A program made the translations under genes and the position numbers. Below are positions 26,430 through 34,489 of a stretch of DNA of 44,558 nt, one piece after another. Each line of letters begins with the position of its first letter. Within the stretch, counting starts at the first letter, position 1. The notes beneath the pieces were generated by a model, which was given only the letters and a program-made list of their open reading frames with translations, made no database searches and was not told the origin of the DNA. Location: contig CAMCEN010000012.1 in assembly GCA_945873855.1 (NCBI GenBank), positions 1 to 44,558 of the forward strand, written 5' to 3'. This stretch comes from an uncultured Campylobacter sp. (GTDB lineage: Bacteria; Campylobacterota; Campylobacteria; Campylobacterales; Campylobacteraceae).

Positions 26430-27197
26430 ATGGTAACAATGAGAGATTTACTAGAATGTGGTGTGCACTTCGGTCACCAAACACGCAGATGGAACCCAAA
26501 GATGAAAAAATATATCTTTGGCGAGCGCAAAGGCATTTATATAATTGACCTTCAAAAAACTATCCGCTATTTCCGCTATACTTACAACATCGTTCGCGAT
26601 GCAGCAGCAGCTGGCAAAACAGTGCTTTTTGTAGGCACCAAAAAACAAGCTATCCAAGCTATCAAAGACAGCGCAGAAAAATGCGGTATGCCTTATGTAA
26701 ACAGCCGCTGGCTAGGCGGTATGATGACAAACTTTGGCACTATCAAACAAAGCATCCGCAAGCTTGAAGTAATCGAGGCTATGGAAGAAGACGGCAGTAT
26801 CAATCTACTAACTAAAAAAGAAGCTCTAATGCTACGCCGCAAAAAAGAAAAACTAGAAGAAGTTCTAGGCGGTATTCGAAATATGAAAAACCTGCCTGAT
26901 ATGATTTTTGTCATTGACACAGTAAAAGAAAAAATCGCAGTAGCAGAGGCTAACAAACTAAAAATCGAAATCGTAGCGCCAGTTGATACTAACTGCGACC
27001 CTGATCTTATCACTTATCCAGTTCCAGCAAATGACGATGCTATTCGTGCTGTTCAGCTATTTTGTAACGAAATGGCAGAAGCTATAAATGAGGGCAAAGC
27101 TATGATGGATCCAGAGGTAGCAGTAGCTAACGAAGAGGCTATCAGCGAGGCTGAAAAACAAGAAGTGCTTGAAGAAGCAATGAGCGAAGAAGAATAA
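26430..27197 (+). CDS. rpsB: 30S ribosomal protein S2
   Basis: A 255-residue S2 protein: [65 protein letters not shown], and the C-terminal [20 protein letters not shown]. The acidic C-terminal tail is typical of epsilonproteobacteria. A strong AAGGAG ribosome binding site lies 7 bp before the ATG. It is co-transcribed with tsf, 9 bp downstream. Confidence 0.96.
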   Translation: MVTMRDLLECGVHFGHQTRRWNPKMKKYIFGERKGIYIIDLQKTIRYFRYTYNIVRDAAAAGKTVLFVGTKKQAIQAIKDSAEKCGMPYVNSRWLGGMMTNFGTIKQSIRKLEVIEAMEEDGSINLLTKKEALMLRRKKEKLEEVLGGIRNMKNLPDMIFVIDTVKEKIAVAEANKLKIEIVAPVDTNCDPDLITYPVPANDDAIRAVQLFCNEMAEAINEGKAMMDPEVAVANEEAISEAEKQEVLEEAMSEEE

Positions 27198-27206
27198 GGA
27201 TTTATT

Positions 27207-28274
27207 ATGGCAGAAATTTCAGCACAAATGGTAAAAGAACTGCGCGAGAGCACTGGCGCAGGTATGATGGACTGTAAAAAAGCCCTAGAAGAAGCAAACG
27301 GAGATATGAGCGCAGCTGTTGATATTTTGCGCGAAAAAGGTCTTGGCAAAGCAGCTAAAAAAGCTGACCGCCTAGCTAGCGAGGGTCTTGTAGATGTGCT
27401 AGTAAGCAGCGATAATAAAATCGCAACAATCAGCGAAGTAAACTCAGAAACTGACTTCGTGGCAAAAAACGAAAACTTCATAAATCTAGTTAAAAACACT
27501 ACTAGTCACATTCAAGCTAACTCTATTCAAACAATAGAGCAGTTAAACACTAGTACTATTAACGGTGTTGTTTTTGAAGATTATTTTAAAACTGAGATTG
27601 CTAAAACTGGCGAAAATCTTGTAGTTCGCAGATTTGAGACTATAGAGGTTGGCGCAAATGGCGTAGTAACTGGCTATATCCACTCAAATAGCCGTGTAGG
27701 CGTGATCATCGCTGCAGCTTGTGATAGCGAAGCAACTGCTAGCAAGGCAAAAGACTTCTTGCGCAATGTATGTATGCACGCAGCTGCTATGAAACCACAA
27801 GTTATTAGCTACAAAGACTTTGATAGAGAGTTTTTGGACAAGGAAACAACAGCGCTAAAAGCTGAGTTAGAAAAAGAAAACGAAGAGCTTCGCCGCCTAG
27901 GCAAACACGAGCACAAAATCCCTGAGTATGGCTCACGCGCTCAAATCACAGATGAGATAATCGCTGGTGTGAAAGCTAAGCTAGAAGATGAGCTAAAAGC
28001 ACAGGGTAAGCCTGAGAAAATCTGGGATAAAATCATCCCTGGTCAAATCGAGCGCTTCTATGCTGATAACACTCAAATAGACCAACGCCTTACACTTCTA
28101 GGACAATTTTTTGTAATGGATGATAAAAAAACCATTGAGCAAGCGATAGCTGACGAGGCTGCTAAAATCGGTGGTAAGATTGAGATTGTAAAATATGTTC
28201 GCTTTGAAGTGGGTGAGGGCTTGGAGAAAAAGCAGGAGGATTTTGCAGCAGAGGTAGCTGCACAAATGGCATAA
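27207..28274 (+). CDS. tsf: Translation elongation factor Ts
   Basis: A 355-residue guanine nucleotide exchange factor for EF-Tu. The N-terminal UBA-like module AQMVKELRESTGAGMMDCKK is followed by EANGDMSAAVDILREKG, the core SETDFVAKNENF, and the C-terminal IPGQIERFYADN and TLLGQFFVMDD. The stop is followed 6 bp later by structured element C, whose outer stem ends in seven T and probably terminates the rpsB-tsf transcript. Confidence 0.96.
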   Translation: MAEISAQMVKELRESTGAGMMDCKKALEEANGDMSAAVDILREKGLGKAAKKADRLASEGLVDVLVSSDNKIATISEVNSETDFVAKNENFINLVKNTTSHIQANSIQTIEQLNTSTINGVVFEDYFKTEIAKTGENLVVRRFETIEVGANGVVTGYIHSNSRVGVIIAAACDSEATASKAKDFLRNVCMHAAAMKPQVISYKDFDREFLDKETTALKAELEKENEELRRLGKHEHKIPEYGSRAQITDEIIAGVKAKLEDELKAQGKPEKIWDKIIPGQIERFYADNTQIDQRLTLLGQFFVMDDKKTIEQAIADEAAKIGGKIEIVKYVRFEVGEGLEKKQEDFAAEVAAQMA

Positions 28275-28280
28275 GCGGAT

Positions 28281-28410
28281 AATACTTTTGTTAATTCGTC
28301 TTGTGCGTCTATCGCACTCGTGGCTTAGTTTGATGAACTATATGTTCTATCTTCGCTAAGCCACGAGCACGCTAGCCACGCAATACTATAATTAACAAAA
28401 GTATTTTTTT
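28281..28410 (+). ncRNA. Structured element, copy C (GATGAA hairpin family)
   Basis: The outer stem AATACTTTTGTTAATT (28281-28296) pairs perfectly with 28390-28405 and is followed by seven T, an intrinsic terminator shape. The middle section has imperfect pairing. The inner stem CTCGTGGCTTAG (28317-28328) pairs perfectly with 28356-28367. The tip holds GATGAACTATATGTTCTATC (28332-28351). Compared with copy A, the tip shows a T-A to C-G compensatory change. It directly follows tsf. Confidence 0.7.
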
Positions 28411-28419
28411 AATTATCTT

Positions 28420-28548
28420 GGAATTCTAGAATTGCCTGAAAATTTATTTTAGAATTCAAAATTTTTGGAATTCCAAAATTTTGGAATTCAAATCTCTAAA
28501 TTCTAGAATTTAGAGATTTAAATAAGAGTTTTAAATTCTAGAATTTTA
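28420..28548. repeat. Degenerate palindromic repeats after tsf
   Basis: Four or more diverged AATTCTAGAATT units are present, including variants such as GGAATTCCAAAATTTTGGAATTC, which keep the dyad but change the centre. They separate structured copy C from the ABC ATPase gene. Confidence 0.75.
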
Positions 28549-28562
28549 CTTAAAGATTTTTT

Positions 28563-29204
28563 ATGTTACAAGCAATAAACCTTTCACACTCTTTTGAATA
28601 TCCACTTTTTAGCGAAGTAAATTTAGACATAAAAGTAGGTAGTACCACAGCTATTGTAGGGGCTAGCGGTTCTGGCAAAAGCACGATTTTACACATTTTA
28701 AGCACACTTTTAAAGCCAAAGTCTGGCGAAGTGATTTTTGGTGGCAAAAATCTTTATAGCCTAAAAGATGATGAACTACTAAAAATCCGCAGGCAGGACT
28801 TTGGCATTATTTTTCAGGCGCATTATCTTTTTCGTGGCTTTAGCGCGGGCGAAAATATAGAACTAGCTAGTATTTTAAGTGGGCAAAAAATTGATAAAAA
28901 CATCTTAGAGCGACTTGGTATAGCAGGGCTTATGACTCAAAAGGCAAGCGAGCTTAGCGGTGGACAGCAGCAGCGCATTAGCATAGCAAGAGTTTTGGCT
29001 AAAAGACCTAAAATCATCTTTGCCGATGAGCCAACTGGCAACCTTGATAGCCACACAGCAGCTGATGTGATGAGTGTGCTTTGCCAATACGCAAAAGAGC
29101 AAAGCTCAGCTCTTGTGCTAGTAACGCACGATGAGAGACTAGCAGGGCAGATGGATGCACAGTTTAGGCTAGAAAATGAAAAACTCAATCAAATCAGGGG
29201 GTAA
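28563..29204 (+). CDS. LolD-like ABC transporter ATPase
   Basis: A 213-residue stand-alone ABC ATPase of the LolD/MacB/FtsE group: Walker A GASGSGKST, IRRQDFGIIFQAHYLF (the group's Q-loop signature), LSGGQQQR, FADEPTGNLDS, and LVTHD. In C. jejuni an ABC ATPase also follows rpsB-tsf, as I recall. No cognate permease is adjacent, so the membrane partner must lie elsewhere; lipoprotein release (LolCDE) is the likeliest role. The ribosome binding site is weak. Its stop is 2 bp before the SPFH gene start. Confidence 0.85.
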   Translation: MLQAINLSHSFEYPLFSEVNLDIKVGSTTAIVGASGSGKSTILHILSTLLKPKSGEVIFGGKNLYSLKDDELLKIRRQDFGIIFQAHYLFRGFSAGENIELASILSGQKIDKNILERLGIAGLMTQKASELSGGQQQRISIARVLAKRPKIIFADEPTGNLDSHTAADVMSVLCQYAKEQSSALVLVTHDERLAGQMDAQFRLENEKLNQIRG

Positions 29205-29206
29205 AA

Positions 29207-30148
29207 ATGGAAATTATAAGCTCATTTTTGATCTTACTTATCCTTTTTGTGGTGCTTATAATCAAGCTTGGAGTAAAAATCGTCTCACAAGCTGATATTT
29301 ATATAATAGAGCGTTTAGGACGTTTTCACAGGGTGCTTGATGGCGGATTTCACATTATAATACCATTTTTTGATAGCGTTAGAGCGAAGCTTAGCGTGCG
29401 AGAAGGGCTAGTAGATATCAGCCGCCAGCAAGTAATCACCAAAGATAATGTAAATATCATGGTTGATGGCATTGTGTTTTTAAAAGTCTTTGATGGCAGG
29501 ATGGCTGTGTATAATGTAGAAGACTATAAAAAAGCAATCTCAAACCTAGCGATGACCACACTACGCTCAGCAATCGGCGAGATGAGCCTAGATAGCACGC
29601 TTTCAAGCCGCGACCAGCTAAATGCTAAGCTGCAAATGGCTTTGGGGGATGCGGCAAATAACTGGGGCGTGAAAATCATGCGTGTAGAAATCTCTGAAAT
29701 CTCCGTGCCGCACGATATAGAAGAAGCGATGAATATGCAAATGAAAGCCGAGCGTGAAAAGCGCGCGATAGAACTAAACGCTCAGGCAAACAAAGAAGCA
29801 CTAATTCGCAACGCTGAGGCGCTAAAACAAGAACAAGTCTTGCAAGCAGAAGCCATAGAGCGCATGGCAGATGCTAGAAAATACGAGCAAATCGCACTAG
29901 CACAGGGTCAAAAGGCAGCGATGGAGGCTATAAACGAGGCAGCTCTAAGCTCTCATGCTGGGTTGGAATTCCTACTAGCAAATGAGCGTGTTAAGGCCTT
30001 TGGCGAGTTAGCTAAAAATACCAGCAATGATAAGATTTTAGTGCCTTATGAGACAGCCGAGCTCATCGGCTCACTTAGCGTTTTTAAAGAGTTTTTAAGC
30101 CCAAAAAAAGCTAAAAACAAAGAAAGCGCAGAGCAGGGCGAAATATGA
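29207..30148 (+). CDS. SPFH/stomatin-like membrane protein (QmcA type)
   Basis: A 313-residue protein with one N-terminal membrane anchor (SSFLILLILFVVLIIKLGV) and an SPFH/prohibitin domain: VSQADIYIIERLGRFHRVLD, VITKDNVNIMVDGIVFLKV, and MTTLRSAIGEMSLDSTLSSR. An Ala/Glu-rich coiled-coil region then runs about 185-260. Proteins of this type oligomerise in membrane microdomains and regulate FtsH-type proteases. The overlapping NfeD-like partner downstream is the standard pairing. Confidence 0.88.
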   Translation: MEIISSFLILLILFVVLIIKLGVKIVSQADIYIIERLGRFHRVLDGGFHIIIPFFDSVRAKLSVREGLVDISRQQVITKDNVNIMVDGIVFLKVFDGRMAVYNVEDYKKAISNLAMTTLRSAIGEMSLDSTLSSRDQLNAKLQMALGDAANNWGVKIMRVEISEISVPHDIEEAMNMQMKAEREKRAIELNAQANKEALIRNAEALKQEQVLQAEAIERMADARKYEQIALAQGQKAAMEAINEAALSSHAGLEFLLANERVKAFGELAKNTSNDKILVPYETAELIGSLSVFKEFLSPKKAKNKESAEQGEI

Positions 30149-30537
30149 TATCAGCACTTTTTGGCTCGCTAGCACTAGTTTTTTTCATTATTGAGCTGGT
30201 GTTTTTGGATTTTAGCTGTTTTCTCATCGCCTTAGCACTTGGGATTAGTGCGATTTGCTCACTTTTTATAGAGCTTAGCATTACTATTTGGGCGGTGATT
30301 TCAGCGCTTTTGGCTGTGATTTTTTTCTTTACGATTAGAGCGCCTTTAAAACGCTTTTTTATGAGTAAAAAGAGCAAGGATGACTTTTTAGACGAAAGTG
30401 GGCAAGGCGTGGTAAAAGAGGGCATGATATACTTTAAAGGTACGATGTGGAGAGCTGATACCAGCGGTCTAAGCGAGGGGCAGAGCGTAAAAGTAAAAGG
30501 CATACAAAACGGTAAAATCATTATAGAAAAAAGCTAG
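30145..30537 (+). CDS. NfeD-like membrane protein
   Basis: A 130-residue protein with two to three membrane segments (ALVFFIIELVFLDFSCFLIA, then SALLAVIFFFTI) and a C-terminal OB-fold (GQGVVKEGMIYFKGTMWRAD, VKVKGIQNGKIIIE). It is the short NfeD class that partners the SPFH protein upstream, with a 4-bp ATGA overlap. The TAG stop runs into a half repeat. Confidence 0.85.
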   Translation: MISALFGSLALVFFIIELVFLDFSCFLIALALGISAICSLFIELSITIWAVISALLAVIFFFTIRAPLKRFFMSKKSKDDFLDESGQGVVKEGMIYFKGTMWRADTSGLSEGQSVKVKGIQNGKIIIEKS

Positions 30538-30547
30538 AATTTGGCTT

Positions 30548-30673
30548 AGGAATTCTAGAATTTTACTAGAAATTCTAGAATTCCTAAATCAAAATCTAGA
30601 ATTCCTAAATCAAATTCTAGAATTCCTAAGCCAAAATTCTAGAATTCCCAAGCTAAATTCTAGAATTCCTAGT
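30548..30673. repeat. Palindromic repeats between convergent nfeD and recR
   Basis: Six units, most of the form TTCTAGAATTCCTAA at about 22-bp spacing, fill the gap. The last ends 5 bp before the recR stop. Confidence 0.88.
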
Positions 30674-30677
30674 AATG

Positions 30678-31244
30678 CTAAATATTATTTCTATCTTTTA
30701 GGGCTTTTGAGAGTGAGAGAAGATCTATATTTTCTAGGCTCACTCCAGTTGGTACGCCTTGAGCGATTTTGCTAAACTTTAGCTCAGGCAGCTTTGCACT
30801 TAGCTCGTTTTCTACTAGCAGCATTACTGCGTCGCTTGCTAGCCCAGGAGTTAGCGCAAAGATGAGTTCTTTTGAGCCATTTTGCTCTATGGCTCGCTGT
30901 AAATTTGAAAGCTCATCAGTGCTTTTTAGCACAAAATACAGCCCGTCATATGAGCGTGAGTTTTCGATTGTGATGATGTCTTTTGCGCTCTCAACCACGC
31001 AAAGCAAATCGTGATTTCTAAGCTCATCAGCGCAAATCTCGCAAATCTCACCCTCAGCGATAAAGCCACAACGCTCACAGCTACGCAAAAATCTAACTGC
31101 TTCTTCTATTTGGTGGGCTAGATTTTGCCCAAAAAAGGGATCGCCCAGTGCTACGAAATAAGCGTATTTTTGCGCTGATTTTTTGCCCACGCCAGGCAAG
31201 CGGGCAAAGCTTGCAGCTAGCTCTTCAAATCTACTTATGCTCAT
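30678..31244 (-). CDS. recR: Recombination mediator RecR
   Basis: A 188-residue protein of RecFOR-type recombinational repair. The N-terminal HhH (FARLPGVGKKSAQKYAYF) is followed by a four-cysteine zinc finger (CERCGFIAEGEICEICAD, about 56-73), a Toprim domain beginning LLCVVESAKDIITIENS, and the Walker-like C-terminus IAQGVPTG. The start overlaps the end of the histidine kinase gene by 14 bp, as in the racRS-recR order of C. jejuni. Confidence 0.94.
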   Translation of the reverse strand: MSISRFEELAASFARLPGVGKKSAQKYAYFVALGDPFFGQNLAHQIEEAVRFLRSCERCGFIAEGEICEICADELRNHDLLCVVESAKDIITIENSRSYDGLYFVLKSTDELSNLQRAIEQNGSKELIFALTPGLASDAVMLLVENELSAKLPELKFSKIAQGVPTGVSLENIDLLSLSKALKDRNNI

Positions 31245-32469
31245 GAAAAATCACATAAAAGCAATGAAAGCCATCAATATACTTGTATTTAAGGCTGTAT
31301 TTATGCATCGCACAAATGCTATCGATGATATATAGCCCAAGCCCCATGCCTGAGGTTTTTTGCCCTTTTCCACGCACGAAGGCTTGCATGTAATGCTCTA
31401 TAGGATATTCTAGCTCTTTGCCAGGATTTTTGATACAAAGCATATCATCATAAATTTCCAAAATCGCTTTGTGCTCGGCTGAGTATTTAATAGCGTTATC
31501 TAGTAGATTTTTTATCGCTAAGCTAAAAAGCTGAAAATCTACTTTTAAAAGCGGGTCAGCCTCGCCTTTTATAAAAACATGCTTGCTAAAATCATCAAGC
31601 ATGAGTAGATCTCTAACTTGTTCTAAAACCAAAGAAAAACGATAGTCGCTAAGGTTTAGCGTGTAGCTTTTTGAGATGAGCTGTTCGATTTTGCCAAACT
31701 CATTTATAAGCATATTGAGTCGCTCAAAAACGCTGATTAAACGCTCTTTTTGGTTTGTTTCGCTTAGCATCTCAGCCATGATACGACCTTTGCCGATAGG
31801 CGTTTTTAGCTCGTGCATTATCGTGCGCAAAAATAGCTGTCTAGAAATCAGCAGATCTTTTATTTTACAAGTAGCTTTGTTAAACTCATAAGCGACTTGT
31901 TCTATCTCATCTTCGCCCTTTGGCACAGAGATATTACACATCGCATCTAGCTCGCCGTTTGCAAAGCGCTTTATATCAGCCCTTAGCCGTCTTAGCGGTG
32001 AGAGCGAGCCATAAAAAGAAATACAAAATCCACCAATCAAAGCCACGCTAAGTGCGTAGGCTAGAAGCAGCGTGTTTTTGGGGCTTTGCTGTGTGGAGCG
32101 CAATAAAATCACCACGCCTTGATTTTTAAGCTTTAAAAAAGGCTCACCCTCATACTCTATCATCTCAGCTACGCCAAGCGGAGTTTCGTTTGAGCTAATA
32201 CTTTTTGCCTCGCTAAGCAGATTGTTTCTAAGCTCAATATCACGCACATAAGCAAGATCAAAGTTTTTAAAGTACTCATCCCAGTTCTCAGGCAAACTGG
32301 CTTTGTTATACAGTGATACTAGCCAGTTTATAGCATTTAGCTGATTTGTGCGGATTTTGTCAGTATATTGCTCATTTTGTAGCCGCTCAAAGGCGTAAAA
32401 CAGCAGCGAAACCAAAAAAAACCCCACCACAAAAATAAGAGTAATTCTAACGCGCAATGTGTATTTCAT
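31231..32469 (-). CDS. racS: Sensor histidine kinase (RacS-like)
   Basis: A 412-residue membrane kinase. Membrane segments lie at about 8-25 and 132-152, enclosing a periplasmic sensor domain. HAMP follows (RRLRADIKRFANGELD), then the H-box MHELKTPIGKG with the phospho-accepting His, the N-box LLDNAIKYS, and the G-box GMGLGLYIID. Context (regulator upstream, recR downstream, dnaJ beyond) matches C. jejuni RacRS, a temperature- and nitrate/oxygen-linked system. The symbol rests mainly on synteny. Confidence 0.82.
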   Translation of the reverse strand: MKYTLRVRITLIFVVGFFLVSLLFYAFERLQNEQYTDKIRTNQLNAINWLVSLYNKASLPENWDEYFKNFDLAYVRDIELRNNLLSEAKSISSNETPLGVAEMIEYEGEPFLKLKNQGVVILLRSTQQSPKNTLLLAYALSVALIGGFCISFYGSLSPLRRLRADIKRFANGELDAMCNISVPKGEDEIEQVAYEFNKATCKIKDLLISRQLFLRTIMHELKTPIGKGRIMAEMLSETNQKERLISVFERLNMLINEFGKIEQLISKSYTLNLSDYRFSLVLEQVRDLLMLDDFSKHVFIKGEADPLLKVDFQLFSLAIKNLLDNAIKYSAEHKAILEIYDDMLCIKNPGKELEYPIEHYMQAFVRGKGQKTSGMGLGLYIIDSICAMHKYSLKYKYIDGFHCFYVIFHEHK

Positions 32470-32487
32470 TATTTTACTTTATATAAA

Positions 32488-32557
32488 GAATTCTAGAATT
32501 GCTAATAACTAAAAATCTAGAATTCCTAAAGCATTTTTGCCTAGGAATTCTAGAATT
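32488..32557. repeat. Palindromic repeats between racR and racS
   Basis: Three units separate the two halves of a two-component operon. The last full unit is immediately next to the racR stop TAA. Confidence 0.85.
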
Positions 32558-33229
32558 TTAGCCGATTAGCTTGTAGCCTATGCCACGCACTGAGAAAATG
32601 TGCTTTGGCGTTTTTGAGTTATCGCCGATTTTAGCACGCAAGCGACCGATGATTACATCTAGGCTTTTTGAGTCTTTGTCTTTTAGGCTTTTGCAGTGAT
32701 AGACTAGCTGTTCTCTTGAGACTGAGAAGCTATGCTGTTTGATTAGATACTCTAGTATTTCATACTCAGCTGGAGTTAAAGTAAGTGGCTTGCCCTCAAA
32801 GTTAATCTCATGTCGCTTGTCATCTACGAAAAATACTGAATCACTAGCGTTTACAGGCTGCTCTAGGCTCTTTTTGTAGCGGCGGATAAGAGAGATGATG
32901 CGAGCGTGCATTTCTTTTGGATCATAAGGCTTTGGCAAATAATCATCTGCACCGATTTGAAGTCCCACTACTCTATCATTTACATCAGATCTAGCTGAGC
33001 TTATGATGATTGGAATATCGTATTTTTCACGTATTTCTTTACACGCTTCAAGCCCGTCCATGCCAGGCAAAGTAAGGTCTAAAATCAGCAAATCATAGTT
33101 TTTTATACCAGCACTTATGCCGATATAAGGATCTTCATAGTTTGTAATTTTTATGTTATATTGGCTTAAATACTCAGCCAAAACCGAAGCAAACTCAGTA
33201 TCGTCTTCTATCATTAAAACATTTATCAT
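32558..33229 (-). CDS. racR: OmpR-family response regulator (RacR-like)
   Basis: A 223-residue regulator. The receiver has MIEDDTEF, phospho-acceptor Asp in LLILDLTLPGMDG (about residue 52), and KPYDPKEMHARI. A winged-helix domain follows, with LTLTPAEYEILEYLIKQ, VSREQLVYHCKS, SLDVIIGRLRAKIGD and VRGIGYKL. It is transcribed before racS from a TATAAT promoter and lies divergent from dnaJ. Confidence 0.88.
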   Translation of the reverse strand: MINVLMIEDDTEFASVLAEYLSQYNIKITNYEDPYIGISAGIKNYDLLILDLTLPGMDGLEACKEIREKYDIPIIISSARSDVNDRVVGLQIGADDYLPKPYDPKEMHARIISLIRRYKKSLEQPVNASDSVFFVDDKRHEINFEGKPLTLTPAEYEILEYLIKQHSFSVSREQLVYHCKSLKDKDSKSLDVIIGRLRAKIGDNSKTPKHIFSVRGIGYKLIG

Positions 33230-33257
33230 TTTAAGTCCTTTTTGTTTTTCGCTTAGA

Positions 33258-33263
33258 ATTATA
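33258..33263 (-). promoter_or_regulatory. -10 box of racR
   Basis: TATAAT on the minus strand, preceded by TTTTTAGC, lies about 30 bp before the racR ATG. It fits a Campylobacter sigma-70 promoter. Confidence 0.5.
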
Positions 33264-33343
33264 GCTAAAAACTTAGTAATTTTAGCTTTATTTTAAGATT
33301 TTTAGCTAGAATTTCACCTTTATATTATTTTTTAGGATAGATT

Positions 33344-34447
33344 TTGGATTATTATGAAATTTTAGGCGTCGTAAAAGGCGCAAGCACAGAAGAGATAAAA
33401 AAAGCCTACCGCAAACTAGCTCTAAAACACCACCCAGACCGCAATCTAGGCGATAAAGACGCTGAGGAAAAATTTAAAGAAATAAGCGAAGCTTATGAGG
33501 TTTTAAGCAACGAAGAAAAACGCTCTTTATACGACAGATACGGCAAAGAAGGCTTACAAAGTGGCTTTGGGGATTTTAGAAGTGGTGGTATGGAGTTTGA
33601 TTTTAGCGATATTTTTAGCTCGTTTTTTGGCGGTGGCGGCAGAAACCAACGAAGAAACGCTGATATTTATGAGACTGATTTAGAGATTTTAGTAACGATT
33701 GATTTTAACGAGGCGATTTTTGGCTGTCAAAAAGACATAAGCTATACGCAAAAACGCCCTTGTAAAGCCTGCGAGGCAACTGGGGCAAAAAATGGGCAAA
33801 AAGAAACCTGCCCACATTGTGGTGGTAGTGGTCAAGTGGGAGTTCGTCAAGGCTTTATGAGTATAGTCCAGACCTGTCCACACTGCTATGGCACAGGCGA
33901 GATGATAAAAGAAAAATGTCCAGAGTGTGGTGGCAAAGCCTACGAAGAAGAAAAAGTAAGCATAAGTGTCCAAATCCCAGAGGGTATAGATAATGGCAAC
34001 CGTGTAAGAATAGCTAGCAAGGGGCATGAGGGCAAATACGGCAAGGGTGATTTGTATGTGCGAATAAAGGTGCGCGAAGACGAGCATTTCGTGCGTCATG
34101 GTAATGATGTGTATATAGAAGTGCCGGTGTTTTTTACTCAGGCTATGCTAGGCGAGAGCGTGGAGATTCCAACCTTGCGTGGAACAACTACGCTAAAACT
34201 ACCAATAGGCGCAAAGGATAAGGCGCAATTTGCCTTTGAGGGCGAGGGTGTAAAAAATATCCGCTCTGGGCAAATTGGCAGGCTAATAGCACAAATCAGT
34301 GTCGTTACTCCAAGCTCACTAAATGACGAACAGCGTGAGCTTTTAAACAAGCTTCAAAACAGCTTTGGCATAAAAAGCGGAGAAATAAAAAGTGAAGAGG
34401 GCTTTTTTGAAAGTGCGTTTGAGAAAATTAAAGGCTGGTTTAGCTAG
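33344..34447 (+). CDS. dnaJ: Chaperone protein DnaJ
   Basis: A 367-residue type I Hsp40 co-chaperone. The J domain [20 protein letters not shown] contains HPD in [12 protein letters not shown] Gly/Phe region follows ([18 protein letters not shown]). Four zinc-binding CxxCxGxG repeats occupy about 140-205 ([32 protein letters not shown]). The C-terminal substrate domain follows. The start codon is TTG after AGGATAGAT; no in-frame ATG fits. The stop TAG is the first three bases of a palindromic repeat. Confidence 0.95.
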   Translation: MDYYEILGVVKGASTEEIKKAYRKLALKHHPDRNLGDKDAEEKFKEISEAYEVLSNEEKRSLYDRYGKEGLQSGFGDFRSGGMEFDFSDIFSSFFGGGGRNQRRNADIYETDLEILVTIDFNEAIFGCQKDISYTQKRPCKACEATGAKNGQKETCPHCGGSGQVGVRQGFMSIVQTCPHCYGTGEMIKEKCPECGGKAYEEEKVSISVQIPEGIDNGNRVRIASKGHEGKYGKGDLYVRIKVREDEHFVRHGNDVYIEVPVFFTQAMLGESVEIPTLRGTTTLKLPIGAKDKAQFAFEGEGVKNIRSGQIGRLIAQISVVTPSSLNDEQRELLNKLQNSFGIKSGEIKSEEGFFESAFEKIKGWFS

Positions 34448-34487
34448 GAATTCTAGAATTCCTAGAAATCTCACTTAGGAATTCTAG
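34445..34487. repeat. Palindromic repeats between convergent dnaJ and the GT gene
   Basis: One complete copy (34446-34463), whose leading TAG is the dnaJ stop, is followed by a half copy at about 34477-34487. Confidence 0.88.
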
Positions 34488-34489
34488 AT

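Noticed and set aside
28281-28410. Integron attC site
   Set aside because: No RYYYAAC/GTTRRRY core pair at the ends and no integron integrase; the conserved part is the tip, not the ends.
28768-28776. GATGAACTA inside the LolD-like gene as another element copy
   Set aside because: No TTCTATC partner or flanking stem; it is ordinary coding sequence.
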